Assembly (NCBI GenBank): GCA_001897355.1
Contig: MKST01000011.1
Coordinates: 105,870-169,869 of the forward strand
DNA length: 64,000 nt
Direction: 5' to 3'
From: Solirubrobacterales bacterium 67-14
Lineage (GTDB): Bacteria > Actinomycetota > Thermoleophilia > Solirubrobacterales > 70-9
Below the pieces are notes generated by a model, which did not search any database, was not told the origin of the DNA, and saw nothing but the letters and a program-made list of their open reading frames with translations. Shown here in pieces: positions 19,332-27,499 of the stretch (positions within the stretch are counted from its first letter, which is position 1; every line of letters starts with the position of its first letter). The translations under genes and the position numbers were made by a program.

Positions 19332-21833
19332 CTAGCCGGGCTTGACGACCAGGTTGACCAGCTTGCCGGGGACCACGATCTCCTTGACGATCGTCATCCC
19401 TTCGAGGTGGCGGGCGACGTTCTCGGCCGCCTTGGCCGCCGCGAGGATCTCCTCTTCCGGGGCGCCGTCGGCGACCTCTATCCGGTCGCGGACCTTGCCG
19501 CCGACCTGGACCACGATGGTCACCGTTTCGGACTTCAGCATCTCCGGGTCGGCCTCGGGCCAGGCGGACTCCCAGACCCGCCGGCCTGTCACCTGCTCGA
19601 AGACCTCGGCCGCGAGGTGCGGGGCGAAGGGCTGGATCAGCGAAGCTGCGGTCGCGGTCGCGAAGCGCACCGCCTCGGCCTCGTCGCCACCGGCCGCAAG
19701 CAGACCGTCCTTGACCCGGTAGATCTCGTTGACCAGCTCCATCACCGCGGCGATCACCGTGTTGAACTGGAAGCCGCGGTTGAAGTCCGAGGTTACCTTC
19801 TCGATCGCCCAGTGGGCCTTGGCCCCGACCTCGCGGGCCGGACCGTCAAGACCGTCGGGCAGGGCTGCCGCTGCCGGTTGGCCGGTCGCGGCCAGTTCCT
19901 CGCCGAGGCGCCAGAGCCGGGCCAGGAAGCGGTGGACGCCTTCCACCCCTTCGTCGGTCCAGTCGCCGGAACGCTCCGGCGGGCCCATGAAGCAGACATA
20001 GGTGCGGGCGGCGTCGGCCCCGTGGCGGGCGACGATCTCGGAGGGGCTGACCGTGTTGCCCTTCGACTTCGACATCTTCGCCCCGTCGCGGGTGATCATC
20101 CCCTGCGTGAAGAGGTTGGCGAAGGGCTCGACCACGCCGACGTGGTCCATGTCCTTGAGCGCCTTGGTGAAGAAGCGGGCGTACATCAGGTGCAGGATCG
20201 CGTGCTCGACTCCCCCGATGTACTGGTCGACCGGCATCCAATGATCCGCGGCCGCCCGCTCCCAGGCGGCCTCAGAGTTCTTGGAATCGAGGTAGCGCAG
20301 GAAGTACCAGGAGGAGTCGACGAAGGTGTCCATGGTGTCGGTCTCGCGTTCGGCTGCGCCGCCGCAGTTCGGGCAGGTCGTCTCGACCCAGTCGGTGGCC
20401 GCCGCCAGCGGGCTCTTGCCCTTCGGGGCGTAGTCGTCGATCTCCGGCAGCCGGACCGGCAACTGGTCCTCGGGCACGGGCACCATCCCGCACTCGTCGC
20501 AGTAGACGATCGGGATCGGGGCGCCCCAGTAGCGCTGGCGGGAGACCAGCCAGTCGCGCAGCCGGAAGTTGACCGCGGCCTCGCCGCGGCCCTCCAGCTT
20601 GAGCCAATCGACGATCTCGGCGTAGGCCTCGCGGTTGTTCATACCGTCGAAGCGGCCGGAGCCGGTCATCGGACCGTCGCCGCTGTAGGGCAGTCCGTGC
20701 TCGTCTCCCCCGTCCTCGGGCTCGCCTTCGATCACCCGCTTGACCGGCAGGTCGAACACCTGCGCGAACTCGTAGTCGCGCTGGTCGTGACCGGGCACGG
20801 CCATGATCGCGCCGGTGCCGTAGTCCATCAGCACGTAGTCGGCGACGAACATCGGGATCTCCTCGCCGTTGACCGGATTGGTCACGGTGCGGCCGAGCGG
20901 CACGCCCGTCTTCGGCCTTGCCTCGTCCCCGCGTTCGGCGACCGAGGCCCGGCCGACGCTGTTCACGTACTCGCGAACCTCATCCTCGACCTCGGTGCCT
21001 TCGATCAGCTGGTCGAGATAGGGATGCTCGGGCGCCATCACGAAGAAGGTCGCGCCGAAAAGGGTGTCGGGCCGGGTCGTGAAGACCGGGAAGTCGAGGT
21101 TGGCCGAATCGCAGCGGAAGGTGACTTCGGCACCCTCGGAACGGCCGATCCAGTTCTTCTGCATGGTGATCACATGCGGTGGCCAGGACTCCAGCTCGTC
21201 GAAGTCGTCGAGCAGTTGCTGCGCGTATTCGGTGGTCTTGAAGAACCACTGCCTCAGGTTGCGGGTCTCGACCTCGGTGCCGCAGCGTTCGCAGCGGCCG
21301 TCGACGACCTGCTCGTTGGCCAGCACGGTCGCGTCCTTCGGGCACCACTGGACCGGCGCCTGTGTGCGGTAGGCGAGGCCGCGCTCGAAGAGCTGGAGGA
21401 AGATCCATTGGGTCCAGCGGTAGTACTCGGGGGTGTGCGTCGCGAGCTCCCGGGACCAGTCGATCGAGACTCCCCAATCGGCGAACTGCTTGCGGAAGGA
21501 GGCGATCGAGCGTTCGGTCGCGACCAGCGGCGGCTCGCCGGTCTTGATCGCGTTGTTCTCGGCCGGCAGCCCGAAGGAGTCGAAGCCCATCGGGTGGATC
21601 ACTTCGAAGCCGTTGCGGCGCCGGAAATGGGCGATCGCATCGCCGAGCGAGTAGCACTTGAGGTGGCCGACATGGGGCTCGCCAGAGGGGTAGGGCAGCA
21701 TCTCGAGCACGTAGCTCTTGGGCTTCTCCGGATCGAAACCCTCCTGGCCCGGATTCGGCACCTCCCAGGTGCCTTCATCAGCCCAGACCTGCTGCCACTT
21801 GCCCTCGATCGCCCGAGGCTCGTACCGACTCAT
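19332..21833 (-). CDS. leuS: Leucine--tRNA ligase
   Basis: Class I aminoacyl-tRNA synthetase that charges tRNA-Leu. The HIGH-type motif HVGH is at residues 54-57, a CxxC pair (RCERCG) lies near 185, the CP1 editing domain is present, and KMSKS reads MSKSKGN near 590. The 833-aa length is normal for bacterial LeuRS. A TAGACT box 7 nt before the ATG predicts a leaderless transcript. The upstream gap is too short for a T-box leader, and none is seen. Confidence 0.98.
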   Translation of the reverse strand: MSRYEPRAIEGKWQQVWADEGTWEVPNPGQEGFDPEKPKSYVLEMLPYPSGEPHVGHLKCYSLGDAIAHFRRRNGFEVIHPMGFDSFGLPAENNAIKTGEPPLVATERSIASFRKQFADWGVSIDWSRELATHTPEYYRWTQWIFLQLFERGLAYRTQAPVQWCPKDATVLANEQVVDGRCERCGTEVETRNLRQWFFKTTEYAQQLLDDFDELESWPPHVITMQKNWIGRSEGAEVTFRCDSANLDFPVFTTRPDTLFGATFFVMAPEHPYLDQLIEGTEVEDEVREYVNSVGRASVAERGDEARPKTGVPLGRTVTNPVNGEEIPMFVADYVLMDYGTGAIMAVPGHDQRDYEFAQVFDLPVKRVIEGEPEDGGDEHGLPYSGDGPMTGSGRFDGMNNREAYAEIVDWLKLEGRGEAAVNFRLRDWLVSRQRYWGAPIPIVYCDECGMVPVPEDQLPVRLPEIDDYAPKGKSPLAAATDWVETTCPNCGGAAERETDTMDTFVDSSWYFLRYLDSKNSEAAWERAAADHWMPVDQYIGGVEHAILHLMYARFFTKALKDMDHVGVVEPFANLFTQGMITRDGAKMSKSKGNTVSPSEIVARHGADAARTYVCFMGPPERSGDWTDEGVEGVHRFLARLWRLGEELAATGQPAAAALPDGLDGPAREVGAKAHWAIEKVTSDFNRGFQFNTVIAAVMELVNEIYRVKDGLLAAGGDEAEAVRFATATAASLIQPFAPHLAAEVFEQVTGRRVWESAWPEADPEMLKSETVTIVVQVGGKVRDRIEVADGAPEEEILAAAKAAENVARHLEGMTIVKEIVVPGKLVNLVVKPG

Positions 21834-21840
21834 GGCGCCG

Positions 21841-21846
21841 AGTCTA
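21841..21846 (-). promoter_or_regulatory. -10 box TAGACT, leaderless start of leuS
   Basis: TAGACT ends 7 nt before the leuS ATG at 21833 on the minus strand, so the predicted transcript starts at the ATG. Confidence 0.5.
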
Positions 21847-21863
21847 TTTCGACGGCAACGACA

Positions 21864-21898
21864 TTGAAGTTCTCAGTCGTATCGACCGAAAACTTCAA
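21864..21898. terminator. Hairpin between the VOC dioxygenase gene and leuS
   Basis: Arms 21864-21871 and 21891-21898 (8 bp) enclose a smaller GTCG/CGAC stem. It lies upstream of the leuS -10 box and downstream of the VOC gene stop, so it probably separates the two transcripts. Confidence 0.4.
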
Positions 21899-21927
21899 GG
21901 TCGATGCCGCGAGCCCCGGTCAGCCGG

Positions 21928-22920
21928 CTACGGGCGCCACTGGCTGACGTCGGGGATCGGCCGGAGGTTCGGCTCGACCTGCTCCCGGACCGCCTCGAAG
22001 TCGGGCGGCAGCGAGAGCCGCTCGCCGAGGTGTTCCGGATCCTCGTCCGTGGCGAAGCCGGGCCCGATCGTGGCGATCTCGAACAGGATGCCGCCCGGTT
22101 CACGGAAATAGAGAGCCTTGAAGTAGAAGCGGTCGATCACCGGGGTGATGTAGAGCCCGGTCGCCGCCACTTTTTCGCGCCAATCGGAATGCTCGTCCAG
22201 CGGCGAGGCCCAGGCGATGTGATGGACCGTCCCCGCCCCGGGGATCGCCCGCTCGGCCGGCGGCTCGTCGAGGAAGTAGAAGCCGTTGCGGGCCTCGAAC
22301 CCCTCCCCCGCCTGGCCGCTCAGGTGCCACCGGTCGTCGCCCTCGTCCTCGAAACCGAGCACCAGCCCCAGCACCTGACGGGTCACTTCCGGGTTGCCGG
22401 AGAAGGCGCGGGCACCATGGAATCCCTGGATCGCATGCTCGGCCGGAACCTCGGCGTGGGCCGCGACCAGCGGCGCGTCGGGGCCATCGTAGACCAGGAT
22501 CTCGTGGGTCAGGCCCTCTGGATCCTGGAACATCAGGGTGTCACCGTCGCCGGTCGGCCCGACCCCGTAGAACTCCGCGCCTTCATCGGCCGACCGCATG
22601 GTTTCGACCCCTGCCGCAGCGAGCCGATCGGCCCAGTAATCGAGCGATTCGGACGAACCGACCCGCCAGAGGATCCGGTGGATCATCCCGGCGCCCGCCC
22701 GACCCTCGCGTGAACCCGGGTACTCGAAAAAGGTGAGGTCGAAACCCGGGCTGCCCTTCTCGTCCCCGTAGAAGAGATGGTAGACCGAGGGATCGTCCTG
22801 GTTGACCGTCTTCTTGACCAGCCGCATGCCGAGCAGGCCTGCGTAGAACTCGACGTTGCCGGGCGCATCGCCTGTGATGCAGCTGATGTGGTGGACGCCG
22901 TTGAGGGTGAGTTCGCTCAT
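21928..22920 (-). CDS. VOC-family ring-cleaving dioxygenase (glyoxalase superfamily)
   Basis: Two-domain vicinal-oxygen-chelate protein of 330 aa related to MhqA/MhqO-type ring-cleaving dioxygenases. The first VOC domain opens with LNGVHHISCITGDA (metal His), and the second carries AGTVHHIAWASPLDE and ends with FREPGGILFEIATIGP (metal Glu). The substrate is probably a hydroquinone or catechol, by family only. I start at the ATG at 22920 rather than the longer frame from 22992. The shorter start has a TATCGT box 6 nt upstream and matches the domain boundary. Divergent from the SRPBCC gene. Confidence 0.85.
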   Translation of the reverse strand: MSELTLNGVHHISCITGDAPGNVEFYAGLLGMRLVKKTVNQDDPSVYHLFYGDEKGSPGFDLTFFEYPGSREGRAGAGMIHRILWRVGSSESLDYWADRLAAAGVETMRSADEGAEFYGVGPTGDGDTLMFQDPEGLTHEILVYDGPDAPLVAAHAEVPAEHAIQGFHGARAFSGNPEVTRQVLGLVLGFEDEGDDRWHLSGQAGEGFEARNGFYFLDEPPAERAIPGAGTVHHIAWASPLDEHSDWREKVAATGLYITPVIDRFYFKALYFREPGGILFEIATIGPGFATDEDPEHLGERLSLPPDFEAVREQVEPNLRPIPDVSQWRP

Positions 22921-22926
22921 GGGTTC

Positions 22927-22932
22927 ACGATA
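22927..22932 (-). promoter_or_regulatory. -10 box TATCGT, leaderless start of VOC dioxygenase
   Basis: TATCGT ends 6 nt before the ATG at 22920. It supports the shorter gene start. Confidence 0.45.
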
Positions 22933-22957
22933 CCCAGGCGACATCACCGGTCCGGGA

Positions 22958-22963
22958 TAGCAT
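22958..22963 (+). promoter_or_regulatory. -10 box TAGCAT, leaderless start of SRPBCC gene
   Basis: TAGCAT ends 7 nt before the ATG at 22971. It lies 25 nt from the divergent VOC -10 box, so polymerases at the two promoters would compete. Confidence 0.45.
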
Positions 22964-22970
22964 CCGGGGC

Positions 22971-23417
22971 ATGGGAATCCTTGAAGCCTCACGTACCGTC
23001 GAGATCGACGCGCCCAAGTCCGATTGCTACGCGATCATCGCCGACCTGCCTTCGACCCCGGAGTGGCAGGAGTCGATGAACTCGCTCGAGGTTCTCGAAA
23101 CGGACGGCGAGGGGCGGGCCACCCTGGTCGAGATCAAGTCCGACGCCAAGGTGCGGGAAGTCACCTCGAGGGTCGCTTTCGAGTACCAGCCGGAGGACGG
23201 CATGACCTGGGAGCAGACCAAGGGCGACCTCAAGTCGATGACCGGCAGCTGGGTGCTGGAGGACCTGGGCGACGGAAAGACCCGGGCCATCTACTCGCTG
23301 AAGGGCGACACCGGACGCATGCTGGGGCTGCTGATCAAGGGTCCAGTCCAGGACAAGCTGAAGGAATGGCTGACCAAGGACGCGGCCGAGGGCCTCAAGG
23401 AACGCGCCGAAGGCTGA
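22971..23417 (+). CDS. SRPBCC (polyketide cyclase/START-like) protein
   Basis: A 148-aa protein with the START/SRPBCC helix-grip fold. It begins EASRTVEIDAPKSDCYAIIA, the standard first strand and helix, has PSTPEWQESM in the following helix, and ends in a long amphipathic C-terminal helix that would close the ligand cavity. These proteins bind hydrophobic ligands, and no catalytic residues can be assigned. It is divergent from the VOC dioxygenase and convergent with agmatine deiminase. A functional link with the dioxygenase is possible but unproven. Confidence 0.85.
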   Translation: MGILEASRTVEIDAPKSDCYAIIADLPSTPEWQESMNSLEVLETDGEGRATLVEIKSDAKVREVTSRVAFEYQPEDGMTWEQTKGDLKSMTGSWVLEDLGDGKTRAIYSLKGDTGRMLGLLIKGPVQDKLKEWLTKDAAEGLKERAEG

Positions 23418-23433
23418 ACGCCAAGGCGCCGGT

Positions 23434-24423
23434 TCAGATCGCCGGCACCTGCTGCGTGATGCAGTGGATGCCGCCCCCGCCCAGGGCGAGGGTGCGTCCG
23501 TCGATGCCGACCGCTTCACGGCCCGGGTATAGCCGCGCCAACATTTCCAGCGCCTGGGCATCCATGTCTGGGTCGATGCCGCTGACCGGGACGATCAAGG
23601 CTCCGTTGGCGACGTAGAAGTTGGTGTACGGGACCACGATCGATTCGCCGTCCCGTTCGATCCGCGGCAACAGGTCCAGCTCGACCACCTCGACCCCGGC
23701 GTCGCTCAGGATCCGCAGGTTGGCCTGGGCATTCTCGAAGTTCGGGTCTCCCTCCGGCGCCGTCTGGAGCAGCGCCTTGCCGGACTCGTAGAAGGCGCAA
23801 ATGTTGTCGACGTGGCCGTCGGTGTCGCCGTCCTCGACCAGTCCCTGGCGGAGCCAGATGAACTGGTCGATGCCGAGCTTCTCCGCCAGTTCGGCGGCGA
23901 TCGCGTCACGGTCCAGACCCGGGTTCCGGGTCGGGTCGAGCAGGCACTGCTCGGTCGTGGCCAGGATCCCCTCGCCGTTGACCGCGATCGAGCCGCCCTC
24001 CAGCACCAGGTCGGAAGGGATCCGCTCGATCCCGAGGTGTTCGAGGATGCGCCGGGAGATCGCAGCATCCGCGTCGTAGGGCGTGAAGGCCTCGCCCCAG
24101 GCGTTGAAGACGAAATCCACCCCGGCCCGCTTCCCCTCGCCGGTGACGAAGATCGGGCCGGAATCGCGCAGCCAGGAATCGTCGATCGACGCCTCGAATA
24201 TCTCGACGTTCTCGGCCGGCACCCGGTTCCGGGCGTCGGCCGCGTGTTCCGGGGCAACCACGAGCAGCACCGGTTCGAACTCGCTGATCGCCGCGACCAC
24301 CTCGGCGTGGGTGTCACGTGCCTCGTCGATCGTCGTCCCCCGCCAAGCCTCTTCACGCTGGGGCCAGGCGACCAGGGTCATCTCGTGGGGCGTCCATTCA
24401 GCGGGCATCCGGAGGTCGCTCAT
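23434..24423 (-). CDS. aguA: Agmatine deiminase / peptidyl-arginine deiminase family
   Basis: Guanidine-modifying enzyme that converts agmatine to N-carbamoylputrescine and ammonia. The N-terminal signature is MPAEWTPHEMTLVAWPQR. The family motifs LEGGSIAVNGEG and DGHVDNICAF (acid and His) are present, and the catalytic C321 lies in GGGGIHCITQQ. The length (329 aa) is typical. No putrescine-pathway partner (aguB, speA) is adjacent, so the physiological substrate is inferred from family. A TACACT box 6 nt before the ATG predicts a leaderless transcript. Confidence 0.92.
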   Translation of the reverse strand: MSDLRMPAEWTPHEMTLVAWPQREEAWRGTTIDEARDTHAEVVAAISEFEPVLLVVAPEHAADARNRVPAENVEIFEASIDDSWLRDSGPIFVTGEGKRAGVDFVFNAWGEAFTPYDADAAISRRILEHLGIERIPSDLVLEGGSIAVNGEGILATTEQCLLDPTRNPGLDRDAIAAELAEKLGIDQFIWLRQGLVEDGDTDGHVDNICAFYESGKALLQTAPEGDPNFENAQANLRILSDAGVEVVELDLLPRIERDGESIVVPYTNFYVANGALIVPVSGIDPDMDAQALEMLARLYPGREAVGIDGRTLALGGGGIHCITQQVPAI

Positions 24424-24429
24424 GTGGCG

Positions 24430-24435
24430 AGTGTA
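24430..24435 (-). promoter_or_regulatory. -10 box TACACT, leaderless start of aguA
   Basis: TACACT ends 6 nt before the aguA ATG at 24423. Confidence 0.45.
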
Positions 24436-24447
24436 TCCCCAGTTCGC

Positions 24448-24476
24448 TTGTCTGCTTCCGGGCCGCCGGGTAGGCT
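24448..24476 (+). promoter_or_regulatory. Sigma-70-type promoter for secreted NTF2-like gene
   Basis: A TTGTCT -35 at 24448-24453 and a TAGGCT -10 at 24471-24476 are separated by 17 nt. Unlike most promoters here it leaves a leader of about 33 nt with a GGGAGA Shine-Dalgarno before the ATG at 24516. Confidence 0.5.
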
Positions 24477-24515
24477 CGCCTGACCGACCTCCACCTACCG
24501 ATCACTGGGAGACCC

Positions 24516-25019
24516 ATGGAAGCCTTGACCCCGCGCTTCACGCGCCGACTCGCACTCGCATTGACCGCCGCCCTGCTGGCCTTGGCCCTGATCGCCGGCC
24601 CGTCCCAGCTCGTCAACCAGGCACCCGCCGCCAAGGCCAAGTCGGGCGTGCTCAGAGGGTGGCCGTCCAAGCAGCGGATGGCGACCGAGTTCCTGCGGTT
24701 GCTCAAGAACGAGGACACCGCGGGCCTCAAGCGCTTCCTCGACCCGGCCTTCCTGCTCCAGCGCGGTGACGGCAGCTACCTGAACAAGTCCGAGTACCTG
24801 AAGGATCCCTCCGAGGTCGCCGCCTTCAAGGTGAAGGACATCGTCGCCACCCACCACGGTGACGTGCGGGTCTTCCGCTTCGACGCGAAGACCGACCAGA
24901 TCGTCAACGGCAATCAGGTCCCGGGGGTCTGGATCCCTCGCCTCTCGACCTTCAAGAAGACCGGCAAGGTCTGGCGCCTGATCTCCCACGCCAACTTCCT
25001 GCCCCCGCCCACCTCGTAG
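24516..25019 (+). CDS. Exported NTF2-like/SnoaL-type protein
   Basis: A 167-aa protein with a basic N-terminus, a hydrophobic signal segment (about residues 12-31, LALALTAALLALALIAG) and an Ala-rich cleavage region near AAKAKS. The mature part looks like a small cone-shaped NTF2/DUF4440 fold: a helix with ATEFLRLLKNED, then RFLDPAFLLQRGDGSYLNK, then three strands ending VWRLISHANF. It is probably exported. Function unknown. The plus-strand gene is inserted between aguA and the tRNA-Ala gene and has its own leadered promoter. Confidence 0.75.
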   Translation: MEALTPRFTRRLALALTAALLALALIAGPSQLVNQAPAAKAKSGVLRGWPSKQRMATEFLRLLKNEDTAGLKRFLDPAFLLQRGDGSYLNKSEYLKDPSEVAAFKVKDIVATHHGDVRVFRFDAKTDQIVNGNQVPGVWIPRLSTFKKTGKVWRLISHANFLPPPTS

Positions 25020-25029
25020 AGCCAAAAAC

Positions 25030-25055
25030 AAAGACCCCGCCTTGGCGGGGTCTTT
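25030..25055. terminator. Bidirectional intrinsic terminator
   Basis: A GC stem flanked by A and T tracts (25030-25040 with 25045-25055, short TTGG-type loop). It has T runs on both strands, so it serves both the NTF2-like gene on plus and tRNA-Ala on minus. Confidence 0.88.
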
Positions 25056-25059
25056 TTCA

Positions 25060-25132
25060 TGGAGCTACCCGGGATCGAACCGGGGACCTCTTGCATGCCA
25101 TGCAAGCGCTCTGCCAGCTGAGCTATAGCCCC
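25060..25132 (-). tRNA. tRNA-Ala (anticodon GGC)
   Basis: A 73-nt cloverleaf on the minus strand. The acceptor GGGGCTA pairs with TAGCTCC with one G-U, with discriminator A. The D arm is GCTCAGCTGGCAGAGC. The anticodon stem CTTGC/GCAAG holds the loop ATGGCAT, giving anticodon GGC after T33. The T arm is CCCGGTTCGATCCCGGG. CCA is not encoded. It lies 26 nt after rsfS and ends at the bidirectional terminator. Confidence 0.97.
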
Positions 25133-25158
25133 TCAAGGGACGAAGAATCTTACCGAGA

Positions 25159-25545
25159 TCAGGCGGCCGAGGCTGACTTGTCGTCGGCGTGGTCGAGACC
25201 GAGCTCCACGCGTGGAGCTTCGTGCCAGAGGTCTTCGAGGTCGTAGCGGCTGCGGGCCTCCTCGGTGAAGATGTGGAGGACGCAGTCGAGGTAATCGAGC
25301 ACGGTCCAGCCGACGTCACCGGAACGGTCCGGGTTGACGGGCAGGAGCGAGCGCTCATGCTTGAGTCGCAGGTGGACCTCGTCGGCGATCGCCTCGGCCT
25401 GCCGCTCGTTGCGGGCCGTGCAGATCACGAGGTAGTCGGTGTAGGTGACCAGCTCGCGCATGTCGAGACAGACGATGTCCTCGCCGAGCTTCTCATCCAC
25501 CAGCCGGGCGATGTCCCGGCTCAGGTCTTCACTGCTAGCTGCCAT
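25159..25545 (-). CDS. rsfS: Ribosomal silencing factor RsfS
   Basis: Small factor that binds L14 on the 50S subunit and blocks subunit joining when nutrients are low. Family motifs: IVCLDMRELVTYTDYLVICT near residue 25, RNERQAEAIADEV, and GWTVLDYLDCVLHIF. I start at the ATG at 25545 (128 aa). An ATG at 25557 would add MKIC. Either start lies inside the 3' end of nadD, so translation is coupled. The nadD-rsfS pair is highly conserved. Confidence 0.94.
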   Translation of the reverse strand: MAASSEDLSRDIARLVDEKLGEDIVCLDMRELVTYTDYLVICTARNERQAEAIADEVHLRLKHERSLLPVNPDRSGDVGWTVLDYLDCVLHIFTEEARSRYDLEDLWHEAPRVELGLDHADDKSASAA

Positions 25546-26143
25546 ACAGATCTTCATTGTCGATCATTTCCGCCACCTCATGCGGTACCAGATGTTTCCA
25601 GGGACGATTCGAAGCGACCCTTTCCCTGACCAGGGTCGAGGAAATCTCGACTCGGGGCATCTCGAAGAACTCGAGACGGTCGACCGCGCCGAGGCTTTCG
25701 AATGCCTCGGTGACTGCCTGCCGCGCGACATCGGAGCGGGGCGCGACCGCAAATTTGGCCAGCTCCAGAACCCGCTCCGGGCGGTGCCATCCCCCCACCC
25801 CGAGCGCGGCGTCCGAGCCGGCGAGGAAGTAGATCTGGCTGTCCGGGTTCAGGGATCGGATCTCTTCAAGGGTGTCACATGTGTAGGACGGACCCTCCCG
25901 TTCCACCTCGGCAGCCGAGACCTCGAGGCCCTCTTCGGAGCCGAAGGCCGCCTCGGCCAGGGCCATCCGCACCGGTGCCGGCGGCGAACCGGACGTGTCC
26001 TTGTGCCAGGCCTCACCGGTCGGCACGACGATGGTCCGTTCCAGGCCCAGCCGCCAGCCGGCTTCGGCCAGCAGCACCTCGTGGCCCAGGGTCGGCGGGT
26101 TGAAGGAGGATCCGAAGACCCCGATCCTGGAACCCGCATCCAC
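25535..26143 (-). CDS. nadD: Nicotinate-nucleotide adenylyltransferase
   Basis: NAD biosynthesis enzyme that adenylates nicotinate mononucleotide. The nucleotidyltransferase motif GSSFNPPTLGH is at residues 11-21 (the usual HxGH His is replaced by Thr-Leu-Gly-His, a variant worth noting), and the ISSTxxR motif reads ISSTLVRERV near 175. The length (202 aa) is normal. It starts with GTG one base after the proA stop and overlaps rsfS, giving proA-nadD-rsfS. Confidence 0.94.
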   Translation of the reverse strand: MDAGSRIGVFGSSFNPPTLGHEVLLAEAGWRLGLERTIVVPTGEAWHKDTSGSPPAPVRMALAEAAFGSEEGLEVSAAEVEREGPSYTCDTLEEIRSLNPDSQIYFLAGSDAALGVGGWHRPERVLELAKFAVAPRSDVARQAVTEAFESLGAVDRLEFFEMPRVEISSTLVRERVASNRPWKHLVPHEVAEMIDNEDLYGS

Positions 26144-26144
26144 G

Positions 26145-27410
26145 TCAGCCGCGGACCTGTCCTTCGCCGCGGACCACGTACTTGATCGTGGTCAGCTCCC
26201 GCAGGCCGACCGGGCCGCGGGCGTGGAGCTTCTGGGTGGAGACGCCGATCTCGGCGCCCATGCCGTACTCGAACCCGTCGGTGAAACGGGTCGATGCGTT
26301 GACGTAGACCGCCGCCGAATCGACGCCCTGGGCGAAGAGGTCCCCGGCCTGGGTGTTGTCGGTGACGATCGCGTCGGAATGGCCGCTGCCGTGGCGGTTG
26401 ATGTGCTCGATCGCCTCTTCGAGGCCGTCGACCACCCGCACCGCCAGTTTCAGGTCGAGGTACTCGGTGTCCCAGTCCTCGGCCGTTGCCGCGCCGACCG
26501 CGGTCTCACCGGCGTTCTCGCGGGCCGCCTCGTCGCCGACCAACTCCACCCCGCCCTCGGCCAGTTCGGCCAGAGCCGGGGGCAGGAAGGCGGCGGCGAC
26601 CTCGGAATCGACCAGCAGCGTTTCCGCCGCGTTGCAGACGCCGGGGCGTTGGACCTTCGCGTTGTAGGCGACCGCCCGGGCCATCTCCAGGTTGGCGTCG
26701 GAGTGGACGTAGACGTGGCAGATCCCGGCCGCGGCGAAGATCACCGGCACGGTCGCAACCTCTTCCAGGGTCTTCTTCAAGCCTTCCCCGCCGCGCGGGA
26801 TCAGGAGGTCGACGACCCCGTCCTGAGTGGCCAGGTCGGCGATCGACTCGCGGCCGCCGCCGACCGACATCACCACCCCGTTCTCGGGCAGCGCGGCTTC
26901 GGCCAGCCCGGCCCGGACCACCTCGGCCAGGGCCGTGTTGGTGCGTTCGGCGTAGCTGGAGCCCTTGAGCAGGATCGAGTTGCCGGACTTGATGGTCAGG
27001 GCGGCGCAGTCGATGGTCACGTTGGGGCGCGCCTCGTAGACCACGGCGACCACTCCCAGCGGCACCCGGATCTTGTTCAGCTGAAGGCCGTTCTCGAGTG
27101 TGCTGGTTTCCAGCACCTCACCGACCGGATCGTCGAGCGAAGCCACTTCGCGGACGCCCGCCGCCATCGCCTCGACCCGTTCCGGGGTCAGCGTGAGCCG
27201 GTCGGTCAGCGCCTTCGAGAGACCCTGGGCCCGTTCGTCGGCCAGGTCGGCCGCATTCGCCTCCAGGATCGCCTCGACCGACTCGCCGAGCCCACGTGCG
27301 ATCGCCTCGAGAGCCTGGTTCTTGACCTCGGTCGGTGCCGCGGCCATCGCCCGGGCGGCGGACTTGGCGGTGATCGTGTCGGTGGCTATGTCGGTGGCGG
27401 TCGCTTCCAT
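26145..27410 (-). CDS. proA: Gamma-glutamyl phosphate reductase
   Basis: Second step of proline synthesis: NADPH-dependent reduction of glutamyl-5-phosphate to the semialdehyde. The catalytic cysteine lies in QRPGVCNAAETLLVD. Cofactor-domain motifs include VYEARPNVTIDCAAL and GNSILLKGSSYAERTN. I start at the ATG at 27410 (421 aa), not the longer frame, because a TACGCT -10 box sits 6 nt before it. Its usual neighbour proB is 3.5 kb upstream, separated by two inserted genes on the other strand. Confidence 0.96.
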   Translation of the reverse strand: MEATATDIATDTITAKSAARAMAAAPTEVKNQALEAIARGLGESVEAILEANAADLADERAQGLSKALTDRLTLTPERVEAMAAGVREVASLDDPVGEVLETSTLENGLQLNKIRVPLGVVAVVYEARPNVTIDCAALTIKSGNSILLKGSSYAERTNTALAEVVRAGLAEAALPENGVVMSVGGGRESIADLATQDGVVDLLIPRGGEGLKKTLEEVATVPVIFAAAGICHVYVHSDANLEMARAVAYNAKVQRPGVCNAAETLLVDSEVAAAFLPPALAELAEGGVELVGDEAARENAGETAVGAATAEDWDTEYLDLKLAVRVVDGLEEAIEHINRHGSGHSDAIVTDNTQAGDLFAQGVDSAAVYVNASTRFTDGFEYGMGAEIGVSTQKLHARGPVGLRELTTIKYVVRGEGQVRG

Positions 27411-27416
27411 AAATGA

Positions 27417-27422
27417 AGCGTA
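27417..27422 (-). promoter_or_regulatory. -10 box TACGCT, leaderless start of proA-nadD-rsfS
   Basis: TACGCT ends 6 nt before the proA ATG at 27410. The need for a private promoter fits the separation of proA from proB. Confidence 0.5.
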
Positions 27423-27441
27423 CCTGCTCGGACCCAACTGC

Positions 27442-27470
27442 TTGACCGGCACGCGCGCGGGCGTTAGCTT
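27442..27470 (+). promoter_or_regulatory. Promoter of the ELWxxDGT gene pair
   Basis: A TTGACC -35 at 27442-27447, a 17-nt spacer, and TAGCTT -10 at 27465-27470. The leader of roughly 22 nt carries GGGGAAG before the ATG at 27500. It is divergent from the proA promoter. Confidence 0.5.
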
Positions 27471-27499
27471 CGGAGTGACACTGCTGCTACTGGGGAAGC

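Noticed and set aside
21834-21927. T-box riboswitch upstream of leuS
   Set aside because: The gap is too short, there is no AGGGTGGnACCGCG-like box, and a leaderless -10 sits 7 nt from the ATG.
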